A stretch of DNA of 64,000 nucleotides from CAVSUZ01 sp963791885 (GTDB lineage Bacteria; Pseudomonadota; Alphaproteobacteria; Acetobacterales; Acetobacteraceae). Below, in pieces: positions 34,842 through 42,882 of this stretch; position 1 is the stretch's first letter; each line of letters opens with the position of its first letter. A program made the translations under genes and the position numbers. Location: contig CAWBUL010000004.1 of NCBI GenBank assembly GCA_963791885.1, positions 1,612,001 to 1,676,000 on the forward strand, written 5' to 3'. Below the pieces are notes generated by a model. It did no database searches. It was not told where the DNA came from and saw nothing but the letters and a program-made list of their open reading frames with translations.

Positions 34842-35263
34842 AACAAACCTCCCAGAAACTGGATTGATGTCAGCAACCGCAATCCAGGCGCTGGCATCCC
34901 ACCGGATCTTTTCAGCTGAAGGGCATCAGAACGCGATGCACTGCAGTGGCGCGGTTTGCATAGGGAAACCCGAAGGCGCGTCCACCATGGTGGCACCGAG
35001 GGTCGGAAGGCTCAGCTGGGCTGAATTTGCACGGTACCGGTACTGAAAGCAAGGTTAAGAATGTAATTAGCCACGACCGCCGGGGTCGTCGGTTGCCGGA
35101 GCGTTGATAGCAATTCATCCATCGCTACGCCGCAACAAGCTTGCCGATCCGCGCCATGCTCGGGCGGGTCTGCCTAGATGCAAAACTCGAATTCTGCTTC
35201 ACACGCTGAGGCAAGCTTCTTCAAAGAGTCGCGTGGTGCAGACAGCCGAGATACGCTGCAAAC
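34842..35263. other. 422-bp intergenic region, mostly featureless
   Basis: No conserved gene seen. On the minus strand an ATG at 35120-35122 opens a 36-codon frame ending at 35012 (MDELLSTLRQPTTPAVVANY, then ILNLAFSTGTVQIQPS). Its composition looks protein-like, so it could be a real small gene or the tail of a lost one. I see no hairpin with a T-tract. The promoter of the Cys-rich protein gene should lie at the left end. Confidence 0.35.
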
Positions 35264-36490
35264 TCAAGACTTTTGGCCGATATCTGCTCTCGACCCTCCG
35301 ATTTGCTTGCTCACAATCCAATTGAACGCCGCGCCGCCGAGCATGATCAGGCTGGTCGCCAGAAACACCGCTCGCATGCCGATATGACCGCCGACAAAGC
35401 CGCCTGCGAGCGGTCCCAGCACCTGCCCGGAATATTGGGCCGATGTGTTGTAGCCAAGGATCGTCCCAGCGGCCCCGTGCGGCACACTGTGCCGAATGGT
35501 CGCCGCGATTGCCGGCAGCAATCCAGCCAGCGAGATTCCCATCAAGAATCGCAAGCCGATGAGCTGCCATCTATTGGTGACAAAAGCCTGCGGGATTAGC
35601 AGCACGCTGCAGGCCAGAAAGCAGATGATAATAACGTTCCAGGGCCTGACCCTGTCGGCCAAACGCCCCAGCCGTGGTGCCGCAAGAATGCTGCCGATCG
35701 CCGAGGCCGCCATGACCAGCCCCGCCGTGAAGACCACATTGCCCCCGGCCGGCATGAGCTGCCCGACATAGACCGTGATGATCGGTTCGATCGACATGTT
35801 CGCCAGCATCAGCAGCATCGCGGTCAGCAGCATCGCAATGACCGGGCGCCGGTCCGGAATCATTGACCATGCGCCTTGTACCACTTTCCCCCGGCCTCTT
35901 TGCGGACGGCCGCGGTCCTCATGAATGAAAAACACCGTCGCCAAAAAGGCCACGAAAATGACGCCGCCGGCGAGGAAGAATGTCGCCCGTAGCCCGATGA
36001 GCCCCGGAAGAATGCCACCGATCAGCGGACCAAGCAGCGTGCCCGCCATCACACCGGTGGACAGTGTACCCAGCGCCCAGCCGGAATGGGCTTTCGGCGT
36101 CTGTGTCGCCACCAGAACCACTGCGCCGGAGGTGTAACCGCCGAGCAGGCCGGCCAACAGGCGCAGCCCAACAAGCTGATAGATGTTTTGCGCCACGCCG
36201 ATCAGCGACATGGTGATCGCCATCGCAAGGGATGCCCGCACCAGGATCAGTTTACGACCGTAGAGATCGGCCACCTTCCCCCAAACGGGCGCCAGCACAC
36301 CGGCGCCGAGGAAGCTGATGCCATAGGCAATGCCTGACCATTGCACGATGGCGGCGTGGCCTCGGACGCCGAGATGCTCGACATAGATCGGCAGGAACGG
36401 AAGCAGCAGCGTCATGGCCGTGATGTTCGTGAACGAGCCGAACAGGCACACATACATGTTGCGCCGCCAATGCGGCGATTCGTCCGCCAT
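35264..36490 (-). CDS. MFS transporter, multidrug/TetA-like
   Basis: 408 residues from the ATG at 36490 (MADESPHWRRNMYVCLFGSF); a longer start at 36541 has no support. Twelve predicted membrane segments, with the motif A loop GKVADLYGRKLILVRASL between helices 2 and 3, and motif C-like TGVMAGTLLGPLIGGILPG, a drug/proton antiporter (DHA) feature. The second half repeats the pattern (RLGRLADRVRPWN). Likely exports a drug-like or toxic small molecule. Divergent from the 36676 gene. Confidence 0.87.
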   Translation of the reverse strand: MADESPHWRRNMYVCLFGSFTNITAMTLLLPFLPIYVEHLGVRGHAAIVQWSGIAYGISFLGAGVLAPVWGKVADLYGRKLILVRASLAMAITMSLIGVAQNIYQLVGLRLLAGLLGGYTSGAVVLVATQTPKAHSGWALGTLSTGVMAGTLLGPLIGGILPGLIGLRATFFLAGGVIFVAFLATVFFIHEDRGRPQRGRGKVVQGAWSMIPDRRPVIAMLLTAMLLMLANMSIEPIITVYVGQLMPAGGNVVFTAGLVMAASAIGSILAAPRLGRLADRVRPWNVIIICFLACSVLLIPQAFVTNRWQLIGLRFLMGISLAGLLPAIAATIRHSVPHGAAGTILGYNTSAQYSGQVLGPLAGGFVGGHIGMRAVFLATSLIMLGGAAFNWIVSKQIGGSRADIGQKS

Positions 36491-36675
36491 CAATGTTCGA
36501 TCCTGAGAAAGCTGGATGGTTTGATACCCTGCCCGTTTCACGATTCCTAATGACCCAGGAGAGGCTCTCCTATGCTTCGGAAGGCGCGAGGTGCGCTCGG
36601 AGTGTGAAGTGCCTCATAGCCCGGGTCCAAGCGGATCGGCACGGTCCCGTCGTCTCACTCGTTGGGAGGAAACCG

Positions 36676-37029
36676 ATGTTCAAGGGCAAGGCCGAGCTTC
36701 GCGATCCGGAAAAGGATACGCCTGTTGCGACGTTCAGTGAGACCTGTAGAGCAGACGGTGCCGCACATATGAAGGTGCTTCTTCACCCACCGCTGACGAT
36801 CTCAGGAACCGAGCGTCTGGCAATCTACAGCACGCTGAAGGATCAAGAGGTCATCTCCGTGACAGCGACCAAGGGAAGTCCTACCACGCTTCACGAATTC
36901 GAAGCCAAAAGCGCGCTTGGCTGTCTCGCCGACAAGTCGGAGATAACCTTGACGAGGAGCCCCGGTGGTCCACTTGGCACTCTGCTCATCGTGCTTGGAA
37001 AAGGGACTGTCCACGAAGAGAGACATTAA
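36676..37029 (+). CDS. Hypothetical protein, 117 residues
   Basis: Not recognised. ATG 36676 follows GGGAGGAAA at good spacing. In-frame codons upstream to 36493 overlap the MFS start and look non-coding. MFKGKAELRDPEKDTPVATF begins a soluble, mixed alpha/beta-looking protein with two Cys and no signal peptide. It is followed by the tyrosinase gene on the same strand, but a perfect 24-bp palindrome lies between. No function can be stated. Confidence 0.55.
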   Translation: MFKGKAELRDPEKDTPVATFSETCRADGAAHMKVLLHPPLTISGTERLAIYSTLKDQEVISVTATKGSPTTLHEFEAKSALGCLADKSEITLTRSPGGPLGTLLIVLGKGTVHEERH

Positions 37030-37105
37030 ATGACTCGATTGAACACTTTGCTCTCAATTTTCCTCGCCTTGGTTCCAACGTTCGAATTGCCGTGAGCTTC
37101 AATAT

Positions 37106-37129
37106 GCTGCTCTCCGATCGGAGAGCAGC
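37106..37129. terminator. Perfect 24-bp palindrome/hairpin before the tyrosinase gene
   Basis: A fully self-complementary 24-bp sequence (arms GCTGCTCTCC and GGAGAGCAGC around GATC). As RNA it forms a 10-bp stem with a GATC loop, followed by only a weak CCTTATCTTC. It could terminate the upstream small gene or act as an operator for the tyrosinase gene. Confidence 0.5.
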
Positions 37130-37214
37130 CCTTATCTTCGTCAACGAACTATTAATTTATACAATGTTCGGAAGACCCTGTGCTATGCTACAGGCCCGGT
37201 TCGGGAGGCGTGCT

Positions 37215-38987
37215 ATGCCCTCTGCGATCGTGCTCATCGGCGCTGTTCTCCTCGTTATCACAAGCTTTCACAACGCCCGAGCGCAAAGCCCTCAGTTCGT
37301 GCCCGCTTACCCGTTGTACTGCCAAGGCCCGCTGACCACGAGCGCTCCGTCGGGTGGCGAAACCACGACCCCATTTCAATGGGCGTCCGTTGGGGCCGGC
37401 GCTGCGAACCCGGCACCGGGACAATGCGTCTGGGCTGACCGGGGTCCCAGAGGGGTTGAGATCCAGTCCGGCGGCGGCAACGTGATTTGTGATTGGTCCA
37501 GCGCCATGCAGAGCGTTCCGTCCGGAACTTTCGTTGAAGTCGGCGTCGCGCGTGATCCAATCGTCGGCAACTGCATGCATCTTTTCCGTTACATCGGAAC
37601 GATGTCACCACCCTTCTCCGGCGTTCCCTTCCTTCCTCCGTTTACGCGACAGAGTATCGCCAGTCTCACAGCCGCTCAGATTGCCTCGCTGCAAAAGGGC
37701 ATCCAGGTCATGATGAGCAGGCCCGTGACCGATCCCACGAGCTACCGCTTCCAGGCCAACATCCACGGAACAGAAGATACTGCGACCAATTCGCAGGAGA
37801 TGCAGAGCTGGGATCAATGCGAGCATGGAAGCTTCTACTTCTTTGCGTGGCACCGGATGTACCTCTACTTTTTCGACCGCATCCTCCGAGCGGCCGCGCA
37901 AGACCCGAACCTCGTCCTGCCGTACTGGAACTGGGGGGATTCGGCGCAGCGCTCGCTTCCCCTCCCATTCCGCCAACCGGCCGATGCCTCGAACCCGCTG
38001 TACATTCCCCCACCCGGCCGGCCTGCGGGTGTTGACGACGGATCTTTCAGTCTTTCCGCAGGCACCGTCGATGATTCCGGAGCGATGTCCGACGTCGATT
38101 TCGAGACGGGAGGTTCATCGGGCCTTGGCTTCGGCGGAGGTTCCGCCTCGCCGGCGCAGTTCAATGGCGCTTACGGTGACCTGGAAATGCAGCCCCATAA
38201 TGTGGTGCATTCGGCGCTTGGCGGCCTAATGGGCGAGCCCGACACGGCAGCGCAGGATCCGATCTTCTGGCTACATCACGCCAACATCGACCGGCTGTGG
38301 AACCAGTGGATCGAGCAGGGCGGTGGGCGCGCCGATCCAACAGACGCTGCGTGGCTGAACACCACCTTCACCTTCTATGATGAGGCCGGGCACGCGGTGT
38401 ATCTGACAGGCGCTGAGATCATCGATTCGGTGAGCCAGCTCAACTACCGCTATGACGACGATCCCCCGCCGCCCATGTTCATCCGGTTCCCAATCATCAT
38501 CGCCGAGAACGCAGCAACCGGTGGCGCGGAGCGGATCAGCCTCCAAGCTTCGCCGATCTTCGTGCGGCTGACGATAAACGAACAGGCACGTCAGACCCTG
38601 ACCGCACTACTCCGTCAATCTGATCACAAGGTATTCCTGCACATCGAAGACATCCGCACCGAAAAGCCGCCGAGCTTTTACTACGCGATCTATCTCAATC
38701 CTCCCGCCGGGCAGAGGATCGACGAGCGCACGCCTGGTTTCATTGCGAATCTGAGCCTCTTTTCAATGGCGCCTCATAAGATGCCGAACGGCACGCCGAT
38801 GCCCCGCGCGGAGATATCTGTTAATTATGATGTCTCTCGGCTCGTGGACCAGATTCTACGCAATTCGGATGGACTCTCTGTGGTCCTGGTGCCGCGTACC
38901 GGCCTCGTCGGCCCTGGTGGCGAGCAAGTGCCTCCTCCGGAGCAGACGGCCGGCACAGTCGGGAGCATATCGCTGATTGAGAAATAG
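37215..38987 (+). CDS. Secreted tyrosinase (type 3 copper polyphenol oxidase)
   Basis: 590 residues from ATG 37215 (GGGAGGCG upstream); the signal peptide MPSAIVLIGAVLLVITSFHN ends ARAQS. The CuA site shows His in YRFQANIHGTED and two His in CEHGSFYFFAWHRMYLYFFDRIL. The CuB site shows PHNVVHSALGG and PIFWLHHANIDRLWNQW. An N-terminal ~120-residue Cys-bearing extension and a C-terminal plant-PPO-like segment flank the core. It should hydroxylate or oxidise phenols with O2 outside the cytoplasm. A copper chaperone is not in view. A TATACAAT box near 37158 may be the -10 element. Confidence 0.9.
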   Translation: MPSAIVLIGAVLLVITSFHNARAQSPQFVPAYPLYCQGPLTTSAPSGGETTTPFQWASVGAGAANPAPGQCVWADRGPRGVEIQSGGGNVICDWSSAMQSVPSGTFVEVGVARDPIVGNCMHLFRYIGTMSPPFSGVPFLPPFTRQSIASLTAAQIASLQKGIQVMMSRPVTDPTSYRFQANIHGTEDTATNSQEMQSWDQCEHGSFYFFAWHRMYLYFFDRILRAAAQDPNLVLPYWNWGDSAQRSLPLPFRQPADASNPLYIPPPGRPAGVDDGSFSLSAGTVDDSGAMSDVDFETGGSSGLGFGGGSASPAQFNGAYGDLEMQPHNVVHSALGGLMGEPDTAAQDPIFWLHHANIDRLWNQWIEQGGGRADPTDAAWLNTTFTFYDEAGHAVYLTGAEIIDSVSQLNYRYDDDPPPPMFIRFPIIIAENAATGGAERISLQASPIFVRLTINEQARQTLTALLRQSDHKVFLHIEDIRTEKPPSFYYAIYLNPPAGQRIDERTPGFIANLSLFSMAPHKMPNGTPMPRAEISVNYDVSRLVDQILRNSDGLSVVLVPRTGLVGPGGEQVPPPEQTAGTVGSISLIEK

Positions 38988-39024
38988 CCGCTCAAAGGTG
39001 ATCGGCAATCGAAATGGTTCTTGC

Positions 39025-40241
39025 TCAAATTCCTGATCTCTCCCCCATACCCGGATCCACCCTCCGGAATCCCCAATAATACAGCGCCAAATAAGCCCCC
39101 TGGAACGCCGCCCCGATCAGGAACGGCAGCCCCAGATCACCATCGGCAAACAGCACGCCCGTCAGCATCGGGCTGACCGCACGCGGTAACTGCATCGACA
39201 CATTCCCCATACTCGAAGCAAAACCCCGCCGCCGCGCGCGTACGATGCTCACGTTCAACGCATTCCGAGCACCCGTCGTGCCGCGATTGAACATCCCGCG
39301 CAGCACATACAGCACCGCCGCCAGGCCAAAACTCGGCGCGAAGGGCAGGGCGATCAGCAGCGCCAGCCCAACCAGTCGCATTGCCACCACCGCGCGCACC
39401 ACACCCAGCCAGCGCGACAACACGCCGGCACCCAGCGACGACACCGCCGCCATCAGAAAACCCGCTGCCATCAGCGGGCCGATCTCGGCTGGCCCTTCGT
39501 TGAAGCGCACGGCAAACCAATAGGCGATCAACGGCCCCGTTGCACCGACGCCCACGCCGTTCATCACATTCGCAATCATCAATCGCAGCACCAGCCGGTT
39601 TTCCCGACGGTCTTCGTTCGGTGTCGGTGGTGTTTCCGGCATAGGTTCGGCCTCGGTATCCGGCGTGCGCAGGACCAGCGCGCAGCACAACAAGGACCCG
39701 ACCGCCGACAACAGAAACAGTGGCCGGTAAGACAGTGCGCCGGGCAGTGCGCCCCGTACCACGGACGGCAGAGCGGCAATCACGGCCCCCGCGGCATTGC
39801 CAAGGAATCCCAGCGCCGAGTTCAAACTATAGACGGGACCGCGCTGCGCGGGCGTCAGAGCCTGCGCCAGCCAGGCCTGTTCGACCGGCGCGAACGGGCC
39901 CGCCGCGCCATTGCCGCCCCGGCCGAAACCTCCGACAAGCGCGGCCGCCCACAGCATCGCGGGCGCCGCCGAGAAAACCGCCGCCAGCCCCGCGAGCCAT
40001 TGGGCAAACTCATAGGCGAACAGAAAGGGGCGCCGTCCGCCCCGGTCGCTCAACGGACCGGCGATCAGCGTGAGGACGACACCAAGCGCCAGGGCTCCCC
40101 CAAAACGGCGCTGATGGCCGGCGCGGACCAGCCGAGGGCGCGGAGATAGAGAGTGAAGTCGACCGCCAGTGCGCCCTGGCCGACGCTGCGGATGAAGCGA
40201 ATAGTCAGCAGCGAGCGTGTGGTTCGGACGGAATCGTACAT
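39025..40241 (-). pseudogene. MFS transporter, 1-nt deletion in a homopolymer
   Basis: About 405 residues when corrected. From ATG 40239-40241 the N-terminus reads MYDSVRTTRSLLTIRFIRSV, then GQGALAVDFTLYLRALGWSAPAISAVLG. It joins GALALGVVLTLIAGPLSDRGGRRPFLF if one base is added to the run of five C at 40097-40101 (coding G5). The corrected protein has 12 membrane segments and the motif A loop (GPLSDRGGRRPF). A longer uninterrupted frame reaching 40404 has a nonsense N-terminus. Substrate unknown. The missing base in a homopolymer is a classic sequencing error, so the gene may be intact. Confidence 0.78.
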
Positions 40242-40335
40242 CACAGATTGGGTGTGGCGTTTGCCAACATGAGGCGCAATCGCAGCAGCCCTGCGGCTGC
40301 TCGCGGGCAGCCTTGTTCCTCGGGATGAATAACAC

Positions 40336-40351
40336 TATCAAGTCAGTGATA
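40336..40351. promoter_or_regulatory. TATCA-N6-TGATA inverted repeat upstream of MFS gene
   Basis: TATCA-AGTCAG-TGATA, set in an AT-rich island (CCTATATATTCTTCC beside it) about 100 bp upstream of the MFS start on the minus strand. Probably the promoter/operator region. Low specificity because the arms are short. Confidence 0.35.
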
Positions 40352-40440
40352 ATAACCCTATATATTCTTCCTATGAGCCACGCCATTGCCAGTTCCGGCG
40401 CCACTCGTCCTCCCCGCCCTGCACATCTCTGGCAATTGGC

Positions 40441-40495
40441 GTCTCATCGCATGAGAGCAGATGTCCGAAATCGATTACCGAGATTCCAACGAGAC
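40441..40495. repeat. 55-bp GTCTC...GAGAC element, copy A1
   Basis: Starts GTCTCATCGCATGAGAG and ends CCAACGAGAC. Its reverse complement aligns with the three elements at 54545-54813: GTCTCG, then about five bases, then ATCTC, a T-rich middle, and ATGAGAC at the end. It lies about 200 bp upstream of the MFS gene in a 393-bp intergenic gap. Confidence 0.6.
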
Positions 40496-40555
40496 AGCCG
40501 CCGCCCCCTCACGCCATGCCCATTCCTGCCGGAGCCCACGCGGGGACAGCCGGTC

Positions 40556-40610
40556 GTCTCATAAATAGAAATGGAGGACCCAAAACACAAAAATGAGACG
40601 GACGCGAGAC
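40556..40610. repeat. 55-bp GTCTC...GAGAC element, copy A2
   Basis: Starts GTCTCATAAATAG and ends ATGAGACGGACGCGAGAC. Read on the minus strand it is GTCTCG, N5, GTCTCA, TTTTTG and finally ATGAGAC, the same layout and length as B1 at 54545. It lies 24 bp beyond the stop of the 2-hydroxyglutarate-oxidase-like gene. Confidence 0.6.
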
Positions 40611-40634
40611 AACCCGAGCGTGATCCCCAACACG

Positions 40635-41732
40635 TCACACCATCGCCGCGACGTAGTCCGCCAGTGCCAGCGACGCCGTCAGTCCCGGCGACTCGATCCC
40701 GAAAAGGTTGATCAACCCCGCCACGCCATGCACGTCCGGTCCCTGCACGACAAAATCCTGAGACGCCTTCTCTGGCGGCACGATCTTCGGCCGGATCCCG
40801 GAATACCCGGGCTGCAGCGAGCCATCCTTCAGGTCCGGCCAATAGCGCCGGACCGAGGCGTAGAACTTCTCCCCCCGCCGCGGATCGACCGCATAATCGA
40901 TATGATCGATCCACTCGACATCGGGTCCGAACCGCGCCTGCCCGCCCAGGTCGATCGTCAGATGCGTGCCGAGACCTCCCGGCACCGGCACCGGGTAGAT
41001 CAGCCGCGAAAACGGCGAGCGTCCGGACAGCGTAAAATAGTTTCCTTTGGCATAATACGCGGTGGGCACATGCTCGCCCGGCATGCCGTCAATGCGTCGC
41101 GCCAGGTCCGGCGCATGCAGCCCTGCCGAGTTCACCAGCAGACGGCATCGCAGCGACGTCGGCTCCGTCCCGCCGACATCGATCTCAATTCCCGTACCCG
41201 TCGCGCGCCCGCCGGCAACGGGACTGTGGAACACGATCATTGCGCCCGAGGCTTCGGCGTCGCCCTGCAGCGCCAGCATGTAGCCATGACTGTCGATGAT
41301 CCCGGTCGAGGGCGACAGCAGCGCGCTGGTGCAATGCAGTGCCGGCTCCATCGCGCGGGCCTCGGTGGCCGACAGCACCCGCAGATCGGGAACGCTATTC
41401 GCAGCCGCCCGCGCCCGGATACCCTCCAGCCGCCCGTCCTCGTCTTCATTGGTGGCGGCGATCAGCTTGCCGCAATTGCGGTGCGGCACCCCATGCTGCC
41501 GGCAATAGGCGTACAGCATGTGCTTCCCCGCGACGCAGAACCGCGCCATCAGGCTACCTGCCGGATAGTAAATGCCCGCGTGGATCACCTCGCTGTTGCG
41601 GGAAGACGTCTCCGTTCCGATCCCCTCCGCAGCCTCCAGCACGATGACTTCCCGCCCACGCAACGCGAGCGCACGAGCCACCGCCAGCCCCACCACCCCT
41701 GCGCCAACGACGACGCATTCCACCTCGTCCAA
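40635..41732 (-). CDS. FAD-dependent oxidoreductase, L-2-hydroxyglutarate oxidase-like
   Basis: About 365 residues of DAO-fold flavoprotein. CVVVGAGVVGLAVARALALRGREVIVLEAAEGIGTETSSRNSEVIHAGIYY is the FAD GxGxxG site plus the SRNSEVIHAG motif of the LhgO/YgaF clade. YYAKGNYFTLSGRSPFSRLIYPVP and HLTIDLGGQARFGPDVEW also fit. Oxidation of L-2-hydroxyglutarate or a related 2-hydroxyacid is likely. The start is uncertain: a GTG at 41789 gives 19 extra residues of unlikely sequence; I prefer a TTG at 41732 behind GAGCAGG, just before the conserved DEVECVVVGAG. Confidence 0.85.
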   Translation of the reverse strand: MDEVECVVVGAGVVGLAVARALALRGREVIVLEAAEGIGTETSSRNSEVIHAGIYYPAGSLMARFCVAGKHMLYAYCRQHGVPHRNCGKLIAATNEDEDGRLEGIRARAAANSVPDLRVLSATEARAMEPALHCTSALLSPSTGIIDSHGYMLALQGDAEASGAMIVFHSPVAGGRATGTGIEIDVGGTEPTSLRCRLLVNSAGLHAPDLARRIDGMPGEHVPTAYYAKGNYFTLSGRSPFSRLIYPVPVPGGLGTHLTIDLGGQARFGPDVEWIDHIDYAVDPRRGEKFYASVRRYWPDLKDGSLQPGYSGIRPKIVPPEKASQDFVVQGPDVHGVAGLINLFGIESPGLTASLALADYVAAMV

Positions 41733-41809
41733 GTCCTGCTCTCCACGCGATTGCTTGCCGACTTCGCCCCGCGGCTTTACGCCCCACACACAGCCGGGAG
41801 AAGCAATCC

Positions 41810-42691
41810 ATGATCACGCTGCGCGCGGGCGACTCCTCCGTTGTCATCGCTCCTGAGATCGGCGGCGCCATGGTCGGCTGGCTGCTTGGCGACCGCCATG
41901 TGCTGCGCGGCACGGATCCCGAGGCGCTGCTGCGCAGGCAAGTCAGAGGGCTGAGCGGCTTTCCGCTGGTGCCCTTCTCCAACCGCATCGCCTATGGCCG
42001 CTTCACCTGGGAGGGTCAGACCTATCAACTCGCCCGCAATTTCGGCGACCATCCGCACACGATCCACGGCGTGGGCTGGCAAAGCCAGTGGGAGGTGATG
42101 GCCGTTACGCCGTCGTCCGTCGATCTGGCGCTGGACTGGGCGGCTCAGGGTGAGCAGGTGAACCACTGGCCGTTTCCGTTTGCCGCGACACTGCGCTACG
42201 CGCTTGATGCGTCAGGCCTGACAGTGACCCTCAACATGACGAATCGCTGGTCACGCTCCGCTCCTGCCGGCCTTGGGCTTCATCCCTACTTTCCCCGCCA
42301 GCCGGGCGCGTCGGTGCAATTCCGCGCAAGCGGTGTTTGGCTCAATGGCGCCGATTCCTTGCCGCATGAGCATGTGCCAGTGCCGCCGGAGTGGGATCAT
42401 TCGGCGGGCAAGCCGGTCGGCAGCGCCGCGCTCGATAATCTGTTCACCGGCTGGGACCACTCGGCAACGATTGCGCTAGGGGGCGGTCCGCGTCTGGTGC
42501 TCACAGCAGACGACGTGTTCGAACGCCTCGTGGTCTACACGCCGGAGGGCAAGGATTACTTCTGCGTCGAGCCGGTCAGTCATATGACCGACGCGATCAA
42601 CCGCATGGATCAACCGCACCATGGCGGGCTGCGCGTTCTCGCCGCTGCTGAGAGTTTTCTGGGCGAAGTTAAATTAAATTTGATCCATTAA
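41810..42691 (+). CDS. Aldose 1-epimerase family protein
   Basis: 293 residues, galactose-mutarotase-like beta-sandwich. FPLVPFSNRIAYGRFTWEGQTYQL (substrate Asn-Arg pair), HTIHGVGWQSQWEV (conserved His), LGLHPYFPR (second His), and the catalytic Glu expected near the C-terminus in YFCVEPVSHMTDAINRM. It interconverts sugar anomers in the cytosol. Divergent from the flavoprotein gene, with an AGCCGGGAGAAGC ribosome-binding region. Confidence 0.88.
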   Translation: MITLRAGDSSVVIAPEIGGAMVGWLLGDRHVLRGTDPEALLRRQVRGLSGFPLVPFSNRIAYGRFTWEGQTYQLARNFGDHPHTIHGVGWQSQWEVMAVTPSSVDLALDWAAQGEQVNHWPFPFAATLRYALDASGLTVTLNMTNRWSRSAPAGLGLHPYFPRQPGASVQFRASGVWLNGADSLPHEHVPVPPEWDHSAGKPVGSAALDNLFTGWDHSATIALGGGPRLVLTADDVFERLVVYTPEGKDYFCVEPVSHMTDAINRMDQPHHGGLRVLAAAESFLGEVKLNLIH

Positions 42692-42725
42692 TAGAGTCTA
42701 CCGTTAGTTTTCGTTACACGTTACT

Positions 42726-42746
42726 GCCCTCGATGGTTGTGAGGGC
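42726..42746. terminator. Small hairpin after the epimerase gene
   Basis: Perfect 6-bp arms GCCCTC and GAGGGC around a 9-base loop, 34 bp after the epimerase stop. No T-tract follows (CTAAATAGG), so termination is only a guess. Confidence 0.3.
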
Positions 42747-42882
42747 CTAAATAGGAGACCTCAAAGCGAGCAGCCTTAACGCTCCGGTAACTCCGGGGCG
42801 ATTGAATGCAGCTCGGAACAAACCGGAGGTGTGCGCCATTATCGCGCAGGACGCCGAGAATCGGCCGATCCGCACGAGGCTG

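Noticed and set aside
37030..37095. 21-codon frame MTRLNTLLSIFLALVPTFEL...
   Set aside because: Looks like a bare signal peptide or truncated gene start; no continuation in any frame and no clear ribosome-binding site.
40441..40610. Integron attC sites or IS ends for the GTCTC...GAGAC elements
   Set aside because: No attC core sites, no integrase, no transposase or target duplications seen.
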